A DNA stretch of 64,000 nucleotides, from contig JANSWZ010000007.1 in NCBI GenBank assembly GCA_024743215.1, positions 1 through 64,000 on the forward strand. Reading direction: 5' to 3'. The position numbers were made by a program, and so were the translations under genes. This stretch comes from Alphaproteobacteria bacterium. Lineage in GTDB: Bacteria; Pseudomonadota; Alphaproteobacteria; Rhizobiales; GCA-2746425. A model generated the notes under the pieces. That model had not been told where the DNA came from, made no database searches, and worked only from the letters and a program-made list of their open reading frames with translations. Of this stretch, positions 1 through 7,655 are shown piece after piece; position 1 is the stretch's first letter; each line of letters begins with the position of its first letter.

Positions 1-165
1 CCACGGCCCCCCCCCCGCCCCCCCCCCGCCCCCCCCGCCACAAACCCCCCCCCCCCCCCGCCCCGGACCCCCCCCCCCCCCCACCCCCCCGCCACCCCCC
101 ACCCCCCCCACCGGCCGGCCACCCCCCCCCCCCCCCCCCCCCCCCCGCCCCCCCCCCCCCCCCCC
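1..165. repeat. Poly-C low-complexity contig end
   Basis: This stretch is nearly pure C with scattered G and A and no coding potential. It stops abruptly at the ordinary sequence that begins near 166. The composition is unlike everything else in the window and is most simply read as a sequencing or assembly artefact at a contig end. From 166 to 437 no gene is apparent. Confidence 0.85.
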
Positions 166-437
166 AAAGCCACACCCTAAGCAGGTTGTCTCTTATACGC
201 GTGTTTTTGTCGAGGTACGCTACATGACGGTCGGTCGATGCAGTATTGAAAAAGCGGCTCCTGCCAGTGCGCAGGGCAAGACACTTGCGGCCATAAGCTT
301 CTTGCGATGACGCGAACCCATCGACACCCGTTTACTTTTGATGAAGGATCCCAGCAAGGACTTAGCACCGTATCATTGTGCGTTTTAGGGATTTGGGATT
401 AACTGAAGTCCCCAACTTTAGCGGCAAGAGGCCACTC

Positions 438-1124
438 ATGACCAATTCTGATAAAGAGACATCTGAAGCTACAGAGCTTGAATTGCTTGGTCCACCTGAT
501 GAGGTAACCGATCTCGAAGAGGAAGTCTTGCCGCTTATGTCCGAAGGCAAAGAACCGCTCGGTGACCCATTTAGCGGAGGGGTCGTGATTGGAACGATTG
601 TGGCGACAGAGATTCTCACTCCGATTCTGCAGCAGTTCGTCAAAAAACAGAGCATCGGCTTCGAATTCGTCAATGAAAGCAGCCACACTCTCTCCAATCC
701 GAGGCGATACCAGCGCAACGGTTTTATCGGTGACATAGCGAACACCGTACCAGCTAAGGGTTATGTTGGCCTTGGGTATGGATACGGCAGGAAAGCCGGC
801 GGCGCGATCGCTGGCGTCATAAGTTATAAAATCAACGGCACCAACAAGCGGCTCGGCATGATGTATTCGATGCGAAAGGCCTACGCTGTCGGTTACAACT
901 ACTTCAAATTCGCAACGTTTGATGACGATCCTAAGCTGCCGACCAAGCACGCCATTTGGAAGGATTTTTATTACAACAACGTGGAAAAATATACGCGCGG
1001 GCAATGCTATCCAGCGCACGTGGGAACACGAGGCTGGAATGACAACAGCATCAAGCTAAAGTTTGAAGGCACTATGCCGGACGGAGGCGAGGGCATTATG
1101 CGGATGGTCTTACGAGATAAGTAA
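438..1124 (+). CDS. Actinoporin-like (anemone cytolysin fold) putative pore-forming protein
   Basis: A 228-residue protein with no signal peptide. Residues 1-45 are acidic and look like a leader or propart. Residues 46-69 form a Gly/Ile/Val-rich amphipathic stretch ending in KK, followed by IGFEF at 73-77. This matches the membrane-inserting helix and first strand of sea-anemone actinoporins. Further on, MYSMRKAYAVGYNYFKF (142-158) and IWKDFYYN (173-180) line up with the actinoporin SVPYDYNWYSNWW and MYEELYYN segments, the aromatic lipid-headgroup surface. A C-terminal GxxPDGGEGIMRMVL strand matches the family's ending. Family knowledge: actinoporins bind sphingomyelin membranes and oligomerise into pores. 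Function here is inference: anti-eukaryote toxin, competition or defence. I chose ATG 438 because AGAGG lies about 7 nt upstream; an in-frame GTG at 378 would add 20 residues. The neighbouring Pycsar genes begin 790 bp downstream, so they are not one tight operon. Confidence 0.7.
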   Translation: MTNSDKETSEATELELLGPPDEVTDLEEEVLPLMSEGKEPLGDPFSGGVVIGTIVATEILTPILQQFVKKQSIGFEFVNESSHTLSNPRRYQRNGFIGDIANTVPAKGYVGLGYGYGRKAGGAIAGVISYKINGTNKRLGMMYSMRKAYAVGYNYFKFATFDDDPKLPTKHAIWKDFYYNNVEKYTRGQCYPAHVGTRGWNDNSIKLKFEGTMPDGGEGIMRMVLRDK

Positions 1125-1902
1125 AGCGCGAGCCATGCGTGCGATGATAGCCTTCGCCTTGCTCGCGCGCACATCGGGTCTAACAGTCGCACAGTCCCGT
1201 TGGTTGCCGTACGCCAAGGCGCACGTGCGGGGACATGAGATTTGAACCGAGCTTTGCTTTAGTCGCAACGCCTGAAAGGCGATCGCCCGCAATCTACGCC
1301 TTGATGAGGAGACCAAAACAATCATTGCCGGTCAACGGATGGTCTACTGGGCAAACTAGCCGACTGCGGGCAACCTGAAATGTTCATCAGGCAATAGGCA
1401 AGACCTGGCGGCAATGCGGTCGTTAGCTACTTGACGCTTTCGGCGCTAAGCGGACTATCGCCCCTTGGGCACGCAGTTTCACCGACCTCCCGAGAGCAGA
1501 CATTCGCAGCAACTTGATTTGTGTGCATTACTGCTGCTGGGCAGAGTCATGCCGCAGATTTGGTCAGCGGGCGCGTTGCTACACCCAAACTGCGTTGCAA
1601 TGTAATACCGCAGGGGCGTGTGCTGCCATCGGATGGCGCGACGCAGCGGCAAAAGGATTCAAATTCTAACAATGACTCGACCGCCACAGGCTTCTGAACT
1701 AGGAAATAGAAGCGTGGTTACATCTTATCGCGGGCAAGCTCGCGCGAATTATCGGACAAAAAATTGCCCAAAGGCTCATCGCAAGCATTTAATCGGTCGA
1801 GCGGTAAGGAAGGGTGAATAATTGGTGCTAAATTCAAGTCTTGAGAACTGGCGTATGGGCAACTGTATCGTGCGTTCGCACTCTACTGCTGACGCCGCTT
1901 CT
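1125..1902. other. Non-coding or unrecognised stretch
   Basis: About 780 bases without a convincing gene. The short open frames here (for example 1618-1821) have no recognisable protein character or ribosome-binding site. The promoter of the downstream Pycsar pair must lie in its right half, but I could not pick boxes with confidence. Confidence 0.5.
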
Positions 1903-1910
1903 AAGGAGAA
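1903..1910 (+). promoter_or_regulatory. Ribosome-binding site deciding a TTG start
   Basis: AAGGAGAA lies 5 nt before TTG 1916. The alternative in-frame TTG at 1841 has no comparable site, so translation of the TIR-like effector probably starts at 1916. Confidence 0.7.
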
Positions 1911-1915
1911 TTACG

Positions 1916-2836
1916 TTGGCACTCATTGACAGATTTTCCGGTTCTGAAGGTGATCGTGCTCTGCGTGGTGCCATTCGTGGCGCAAAATTGGTCCAAGGGA
2001 GTGATGAACTGACCGACGCATTTTTGCGCGTAGCCGAGGTCGTCGCTTTTAACGTGGGTTCTGCACTAATCGAACAGGGTGGCGATGACAACGACCTGTA
2101 CCTGCTTGTTGCAGGAAATTGCGAAATCATTGTCAACGGGAGGGTAGTCGGTCGCAGAGGCCCCGGAGACCATGTCGGTGAGATGGCTGCAATTGAGCCA
2201 GCACAGCAGCGATCCGCAAGTGTTGTAGCGGCAACGGAGGTTGTTGCGCTCAAAATTCCCGAACTTTCATTCCATGAAGTGGCCCACGGTCATCCGACCG
2301 TTTACATGGACATAGCTCGTGAGTTGGCGCGTCGGCTGCTCCAGCGAAATGCGCTTGTAGGTGCGTATCGCGAACGCGTCAGACTATTCATAATCTCTTC
2401 TGTGGAGTCTCTGCCAATAGCCCGTGCCATCCAGAATGCTTTTGAGCACGATCCCTTTCAGGTGGTCATTTGGACCGACGGCGTTTTCAAGGTTGCCAAC
2501 TACACGTTACAGAGTTTGGAAGACGAGGTGGACAAATCGGACTTTACCATCGCAATTGCTCACGCTGACGATCTGACCACAGTACGTGGTTCCGATTGGC
2601 CAACGCCAAGAGACAACGTCATCTTCGAGCTTGGCCTATTCATGGGGCGGTTGGGACGTGCTCGCGCCATATTGATGGAGCCGCGCGAAGAGAATGTGAA
2701 GTTGCCTAGCGATTTGGCTGGCATCACTACAATTCCCTACCGCTTCGAGAAGGGAGCCGATGCGGCTGCAACCCTTGGCCCTGCCTGCAATCGTTTGAGA
2801 GATCATATCAATGCGCTGGGGCCACAGAACGGATAA
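1916..2836 (+). CDS. pycTIR: Pycsar effector: cyclic-nucleotide-binding domain fused to TIR-like domain (PycTIR type)
   Basis: A 306-residue protein from TTG 1916. Residues ~25-130 are a CRP-type cyclic-nucleotide-binding domain; the phosphate-binding cassette runs GDHVGEMAAIEPAQQRSASV at 84-103, with the usual Glu and Arg. Residues ~156-275 are a TIR-like nucleotide-binding domain (the CAP12/PF10137 type), starting FIISSVES and containing RDNVIFELGLFMGRLG (232-247), whose Glu is the family's conserved acidic residue. There is no membrane segment or DNA-binding helix. Family knowledge: in Pycsar (pyrimidine cyclase system for antiphage resistance), phage infection triggers cCMP or cUMP synthesis, the effector binds it and the TIR domain depletes NAD+, causing abortive infection. 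The cyclase starts 4 nt after this stop, giving the classic two-gene unit. Ligand (cCMP or cUMP) cannot be read from sequence by eye. Confidence 0.85.
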   Translation: MALIDRFSGSEGDRALRGAIRGAKLVQGSDELTDAFLRVAEVVAFNVGSALIEQGGDDNDLYLLVAGNCEIIVNGRVVGRRGPGDHVGEMAAIEPAQQRSASVVAATEVVALKIPELSFHEVAHGHPTVYMDIARELARRLLQRNALVGAYRERVRLFIISSVESLPIARAIQNAFEHDPFQVVIWTDGVFKVANYTLQSLEDEVDKSDFTIAIAHADDLTTVRGSDWPTPRDNVIFELGLFMGRLGRARAILMEPREENVKLPSDLAGITTIPYRFEKGADAAATLGPACNRLRDHINALGPQNG

Positions 2837-2839
2837 GCA

Positions 2840-3541
2840 ATGTCTGATTTTGAGGAATCATTAAGCAACTACGTAAAAAAGGTATTTAAGGATGCCTGGA
2901 GTGAACGAGAGGGACAGGTCGTGCCAGAATCGACCAATCTTGTGCTTGGCAATGAAGCTGTTCATTTCGAAAGAGCTACCATTCTTTATGCCGATCTGAG
3001 CAGCTCCACGAACATGGTTGAGACAAAAAAATGGCAATTCGCAGCAGAGATTTACAAGACTTATCTTCACTGTGCGACAAAGATAATAAAGGATGAAGGC
3101 GGCGTTGTTACCTCCTACGATGGCGACCGCGTAATGGGAGTTTTTATCGGAAAATCGCAGACGTCGCCAGCAGCACGCGCCGGATTGAAAATCAACTATG
3201 CTGTTCAGAAAATCATAAACCCCGCAATGCACGATCGGTACAATACTGATTATGATGTGGTGCAGGTTGTAGGTATCGACACTAGTGAGATTAGAGTGGC
3301 CAGAACCGGTGCCCGCGGAGACAACGATCTTGTTTGGGTGGGCCGCGCCGCGAACTCTGCGGCCAAATTGACAGAGCTGAAGCTAAGCGAGCGGACTTGG
3401 GTCACAAAAGAGGCGTATGATTACATGCTCGAAGACGTGAAATTGGGCGGTTCCTCGAAGCAAAGTATGTGGAAGAGTTATAACTGGACTGAGATGGGCG
3501 GCCGCACGATCTATGGATCTACTTGGCGCTGGAAGGTCTAG
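2840..3541 (+). CDS. pycC: Pycsar class III nucleotide cyclase
   Basis: A 233-residue soluble cyclase-homology protein. ATILYADLSSSTNMVE (46-61) carries the first metal-binding Asp (52). SYDGDRVMGVF (92-102) carries the second (96). GRAANSAAKL (168-177) holds the Asn and basic residue expected around the transition-state site. There are no transmembrane, HAMP or receiver domains, so it differs from signalling adenylate cyclases. It begins 4 nt after the TIR-like effector and is surely co-transcribed. Family knowledge: Pycsar cyclases make cCMP or cUMP on phage infection. The pyrimidine assignment is inferred from the partner effector and the compact architecture; an adenylate or guanylate product is the alternative. 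Confidence 0.87.
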   Translation: MSDFEESLSNYVKKVFKDAWSEREGQVVPESTNLVLGNEAVHFERATILYADLSSSTNMVETKKWQFAAEIYKTYLHCATKIIKDEGGVVTSYDGDRVMGVFIGKSQTSPAARAGLKINYAVQKIINPAMHDRYNTDYDVVQVVGIDTSEIRVARTGARGDNDLVWVGRAANSAAKLTELKLSERTWVTKEAYDYMLEDVKLGGSSKQSMWKSYNWTEMGGRTIYGSTWRWKV

Positions 3542-4059
3542 ATCAGAAAATCAATGCCGAAACACGGTTTAGAACAGTCGGTCAGAATTCAACGGACTAA
3601 GACGCAAAACGCGACCAAGGTGTGACTGGAGAGCCAAGTGGAACACTTTATCTAACAAATTCCCCTCAACAAAGATGGGCGCGTGGGCTCCACTCCACCT
3701 AAACCGTTGCTTGCACTGCATGTCACGCACGCACCGTCGCGCCTGCAGGTGTCCGGAAACTGCCTGCCCTGTCGGAGCTTGATATTCATGCGGGTTGACT
3801 AGTTTGTAATGTCCGCTTCCGCGTGATTAACTGGAAGCATCGCGCCTGCAGCGAAAGGCCGCTCCCCGCCCTTTTTGACAATTTACAAAAAATGAAACCG
3901 CCTCTTCGCCTTGGTCACTGACTGATAAAATGCACTCTCGTCATTTGATACGATGGAATGCAACTGCGCTATGATGCGATTTGGCAGGTCATCATAATCA
4001 TCATCAATGAATTCATTAGAGACAGCTACATATCCAGCAAGCAAGCCCTGTATTTGGCA
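3542..4059. other. Intergenic stretch with nothing recognised
   Basis: About 520 bases after the Pycsar pair. No open frame of substance, no clear terminator hairpin and no tRNA were seen. It ends at the 3' end of a truncated minus-strand gene, so it may contain degraded mobile-element sequence. Confidence 0.4.
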
Positions 4060-4584
4060 TTAGTACATAGCCGCACGATCATCTCTTTCAATTGAAATCA
4101 CCTGATCTTTGGTCAATCCGCTTTGATGATCGGTCAGCGCATAAAAGACATGCCGACTTGCATCTGCCCACAACGGGTGCAGCAATTGGCGTGTCCCGTT
4201 GCTGTCGGTTTGACCGTCAGATAGATAACGAACGTCCTCCATCGCGGCCTTAAAAACATCCCCAATTGACGCTTCGATATCGGCATAGCTACGCAGCGTC
4301 CATGTATCCGCGAGATGCCTTTTTCCAGCACGAACTTCTATTCGCCAAATCGATTGCGTTTTATCCGCTGGATCAACGCCCCAAACTTTGAACCAATGGC
4401 TTTTACGCTGATCAACAGCCTCGCGGAGCTTGTCATAAACGATGATTTGACGGTTTGGCATTTTCCCCACTGTTACGCTTTCGCAGCGTCTGCCTGCAAA
4501 CACACCACGTGGTTGGTTTTCATCTTCAATCTTTTCGCTCCAGTGTGGTCTGATCTTCTCGTCAGGGCTTTTGCGTATTCCAGT
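4060..4584 (-). pseudogene. Replication-initiator-like protein, 5'-truncated
   Basis: The open frame runs from an in-frame stop at 4585-4587 to TAG at 4060. It has no ATG; only a GTG at 4503 could give 147 residues. The product contains VTVGKMPNRQIIVYDK, WFKVWGVDP and IWRIEVRAGKRHL, which I associate with phage/plasmid replication-initiation (rolling-circle Rep-like) proteins of alphaproteobacterial mobile elements. The N-terminal part of such proteins is missing. A second, more degraded copy of its C-terminal region lies at about 16373-16545 on the same strand. I read this as a remnant of an integrated plasmid or integrative element. The family call is from memory of sequence style and is only moderately secure. 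Confidence 0.5.
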
Positions 4585-4750
4585 TTATTGTCTCATCTTC
4601 TACTACTCAGTGGTTACGATGAGCCAGAAACAATCTCTTATCAAATTGCCCTATTTGGACCCATACGCGCTGACGTCAGACATTGAGTCTCTAACGAATT
4701 TGTTCCGTTGCCCTCCTTGTGCTTTTAGCCAATTGCGGCCAGAAGTGATT

Positions 4751-5962
4751 ATGGAACATAGCGGTACAAATATTGAATTGATCGTTCTGGGCATTCTGGT
4801 TTGTACCATCGCCTATTGTTTGCTGTCTAAGGTAGTTTCCAAATCAATATTGACACTCCCGATTATCTTTGTGGGAATTGGCTATCTTTGTGCGCCTGTG
4901 ACCCAATCCCTCGGCACTACAGTGGAACTCCGCCAGTCAGCACGTTTTCTGGCCGAATTGACACTGGTTCTCATTCTATTCGCCGACGCCAGCCATGTTC
5001 GCTTTTCAGGATTGAAAGTGACCTTCGCAATTCCGTTACGCATGCTGATTATTGGATTGCCTGGATCGATCGCATTGGGAACTCTGGTGGTGTTTTCCGT
5101 TTTTCCGGCAGGAGGTCTGGCCCTGGCACTGCTAACGGCTGCGTTGTTGGCTCCCACAGATGCCGCAATTGGGCAAGCCGTTGTGTCGAGTGCCAGGGTT
5201 CCCGAGCGTTTGAGTCAATCAATAAATGTGGAAGGCGGCCTGAATGACGGGCTGGTTCTTCCCTTTGTCCTGTTGGGAGCAATTTTAGCCTCGACCAATA
5301 TGACAGAAACGGATGGGTTGGCGCTGTTTGCAGTCACTCAGGTTGTCCTTGGACCTGTAGTTGGCCTCGCAATAGGCTGGATCAACGCAAAAGCTCTCGA
5401 CTATGTGCAGCAGCGCGATTGGATTGTTGGAAGCGCCCAGGGCATCGTCTTTCTGTCCACTGCCTTCGTGAGTTTCATCGCAGCTGTGCTTGTCGGGGGA
5501 AACGGGTTTATTGCAGCATTTGTTGCCGGTGCCGTTTTTGGCAACACATACCAAAATGACATCCACTTCATTAAGGAGTTTATGGAAGGTGCCGGACAGC
5601 TCTTGACCATGGCAGCGTTTCTGGTCTTTGGCGCATTAATGCTGCCCGATGGCTTAGCCCATATATCTTGGTCTACAGTCTTAGTCGCCATTTCATTCCT
5701 GACAGTCATACGGGTGCTGCCTATCCTTGTGTCGCTTGCAGGTACAGGCCTTGCAATGCGGGAAAAGCTGTTTCTTGGGTGGTTTGGTCCGCGTGGTCTC
5801 GCATCCATCCTGTTTACGCTGATCATTATGGATGAGTTTGAGTTCCCAAATGAAGAAGAGCTGTTAGCTTGTGTCTCACTGACCGTCGCACTCTCGGTAT
5901 TGCTACACGGAGTAAGTGCATCTCCGTTGGCGAAGCGCATTGGAAACAGCACGGAAACTTGA
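4751..5962 (+). CDS. CPA1-family Na+(K+)/H+ antiporter (NhaP-like)
   Basis: A 403-residue polytopic inner-membrane protein with about twelve hydrophobic segments. The ion-binding region is typical of CPA1 exchangers: APTDAAIGQ with Asp137 of the TDxA motif, then NVEGGLNDGL (159-168) with Glu161 and the Asn165-Asp166 pair expected at the transport site. GPRGLASIL near residue 350 is also a family signature. It would exchange cytoplasmic Na+ or K+ for protons in pH and salt homeostasis. The frame stays open upstream to 4571, but those 60 residues lack membrane character; ATG 4751 starts the first hydrophobic helix after a weak AGAAG. It stands alone between two mobile-element remnants. Confidence 0.85.
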   Translation: MEHSGTNIELIVLGILVCTIAYCLLSKVVSKSILTLPIIFVGIGYLCAPVTQSLGTTVELRQSARFLAELTLVLILFADASHVRFSGLKVTFAIPLRMLIIGLPGSIALGTLVVFSVFPAGGLALALLTAALLAPTDAAIGQAVVSSARVPERLSQSINVEGGLNDGLVLPFVLLGAILASTNMTETDGLALFAVTQVVLGPVVGLAIGWINAKALDYVQQRDWIVGSAQGIVFLSTAFVSFIAAVLVGGNGFIAAFVAGAVFGNTYQNDIHFIKEFMEGAGQLLTMAAFLVFGALMLPDGLAHISWSTVLVAISFLTVIRVLPILVSLAGTGLAMREKLFLGWFGPRGLASILFTLIIMDEFEFPNEEELLACVSLTVALSVLLHGVSASPLAKRIGNSTET

Positions 5963-6033
5963 GGTCACGCCGCTACATTTGGTTTTTATGCGAAATTTGC
6001 CAACTGAATTGCAGTCGCACTGAGCATAGATGC

Positions 6034-6147
6034 GATATTGATCGTTATCCAACCGATTTGACCGACAATGAGTGGTCTGTTCTTTCACCATTTGTGCCAC
6101 CGGCCCGCCCGGGCGGTCGGCCACGCACAACGGACATGCGTGGCTTG
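6034..6147 (+). mobile_element. IS5-family transposase N-terminal remnant
   Basis: The frame encodes DRYPTDLTDNEWSVLSPFVP followed by PARPGGRPRTTD, the start of IS5/IS4-type transposases, and hits a stop at 6148. The rest of the transposase is not readable downstream. The 5963-6583 gap otherwise holds no gene, so this is a decayed insertion sequence; I could not identify its terminal inverted repeats. Confidence 0.75.
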
Positions 6148-6583
6148 TAGTTTGGCGCATCCTAAACCACTGGATCAGTTGAGGGGAACCTACCAGTTTC
6201 TGCGTCATAGACACCCCCATTCCGGCAATCGCCGATGCGTGATGAATACCGGCCAGGAACGCGGCAGACCCGTTGCTCAGAACCTTTCATCTGGCTGCGC
6301 ATAAGATCAATGCAAGCGTGGTGAAAGGGATTCAGAAGTTCCCCTGGCAACGTCCGACAGGTCGAACTCGTTCAGCGTCAGATCCGATACAGCTCAGCGA
6401 AGACACACACTCTCTTTCTGCAGCAGCTTCAGTTCTTGGAGTTGTCAGTGCTCATTCCACCTTACCTCTTCTTCCAGTGGCAATTGGTTTGTTCAGTCGC
6501 GTAGATCTGTCTGCTTGCATCAATGGCCTTATGTGAATGTCCCAGGTCTGCTACGATCTCGCGACACATAGAGGGAGAATGTC

Positions 6584-7429
6584 ATGAGTTTAATGGATGT
6601 GCTTGCAAAAGTGGCCACCGAAATGGCCGCTGCAAAAGGCGCAAGCGGTACAATGAACAATCCAGCAAGCCGCCAGAATAATGGCGGATTGTTTGGCAAT
6701 GCGCCTGCATCCGATGCCGCGGCCGAAGGAGGCCCCGGACTGGAGAGCCTTATTGGTGGATTGTTGGGCGGAAATGGCGGCGCAAATTCCGGCCTCGGCG
6801 GACTTCTTGAAAGTCTGACTTCGGGCGCATCGTCGCAATCGAACCAGTCCGGCGCCAGTTTGGATGATGCTATCTCGAAGGCTGACAATTCAGGTGGCTT
6901 GGGCGGGCTTCTTGAACAGCTGACGGCTGGACAAGGTGGCGGCGGTCTTGGCGATTTGCTCGGAAAGTTGACCCAATCCGCCGGAGCAAGCGCTGGAACC
7001 GGGGGAAATTTTGGCGACATATTGAACCAGGCACTGGCCCCACGCAGCAAGCCCAAACAGCAGCCGACCAAAAGCCAGGAAGCCGCAGCCGGTTTGATGT
7101 TGAAAGCCATGATACAGGCGGCCAAATCTGACGGAAAGATTGATGAAGGGGAGCGCAGCAAATTACTCGAAAAGCTGGGCGATGTTTCAGCAGCCGAGCG
7201 AGAATTTGTGAACAAGGAAATGGCTGCGCCCATGGATGTTCAGGGTCTTGCCCGACAGGTTCCGCGCGGCCTTGAAAACCAGGTCTATGCAATGTCTGTG
7301 CTCGGCATCAATCTGGACGATGCAGCAGAGGCGAAATACCTCGACCAATTCGCTTCCCATCTACGGATCGAAAAAGACGTGGTCAACAGCATCCACGACA
7401 AATTCGGCGTGCAAAGGCTCTATCGCTGA
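6584..7429 (+). CDS. DUF533 / TerB-like domain protein (YebE family)
   Basis: A 281-residue protein. The first ~150 residues are Gly/Ser/Asn-rich low-complexity sequence with repeated GGLLGG, GLGGLLE and GLGDLLG blocks. The C-terminal ~125 residues form the DUF533 domain: AAAGLMLKAMIQAAKSDGKID, then GERSKLLEKLGDVSAAEREF, ending in a KYLDQFASHLRI helix. The domain resembles the metal-binding-type TerB helical fold, with SDGKIDEGE the expected acidic turn. GAGGGAGA upstream of ATG 6584 is a good ribosome-binding site. The biological role of the family is unknown; it is often called tellurite-resistance-like without proof. It is monocistronic and convergent with gltD. Confidence 0.85.
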   Translation: MSLMDVLAKVATEMAAAKGASGTMNNPASRQNNGGLFGNAPASDAAAEGGPGLESLIGGLLGGNGGANSGLGGLLESLTSGASSQSNQSGASLDDAISKADNSGGLGGLLEQLTAGQGGGGLGDLLGKLTQSAGASAGTGGNFGDILNQALAPRSKPKQQPTKSQEAAAGLMLKAMIQAAKSDGKIDEGERSKLLEKLGDVSAAEREFVNKEMAAPMDVQGLARQVPRGLENQVYAMSVLGINLDDAAEAKYLDQFASHLRIEKDVVNSIHDKFGVQRLYR

Positions 7430-7462
7430 TTGAGCCAAGGCAGAAGCCGAGACTTCATTGCA

Positions 7463-7496
7463 GAACCTCAGTACCTGGCGAAGGTTACTGAGGTTC
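7463..7496. terminator. Hairpin between convergent genes
   Basis: GAACCTCAGTACCT (7463-7476) and AGGTTACTGAGGTTC (7482-7496) form a long stem with one bulge and a short loop. It sits between the DUF533 gene and gltD, so it could end either transcript, but no strong U-run follows on either strand. Confidence 0.5.
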
Positions 7497-7655
7497 TCAG
7501 CAACCGCTTTTGTCTATGCGGTCTGTAGAAACAAAGCGAAGTATCGGAACTCACCAGACAGAATGGTCACACGCTTGGCAAGCCTGTAATAACGCCGAGC
7601 AGCATTGGCAAAAATCCTGCTCGGCCATTCCTTTAAAGCGATCCAGCATTTCCGG

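Noticed and set aside
399-1019. Long minus-strand open frame (206 codons) opposite the actinoporin-like gene
   Set aside because: Composition is that of an antisense shadow, and the plus-strand protein has a coherent fold pattern; no ribosome-binding site.
1618-1821. 67-codon open frame upstream of the Pycsar pair
   Set aside because: Basic, low-complexity translation without family resemblance or start signals.
6529-7233. 234-codon minus-strand frame opposite the DUF533 gene
   Set aside because: Pro-rich translation is the antisense image of the Gly-rich repeats in the real gene.
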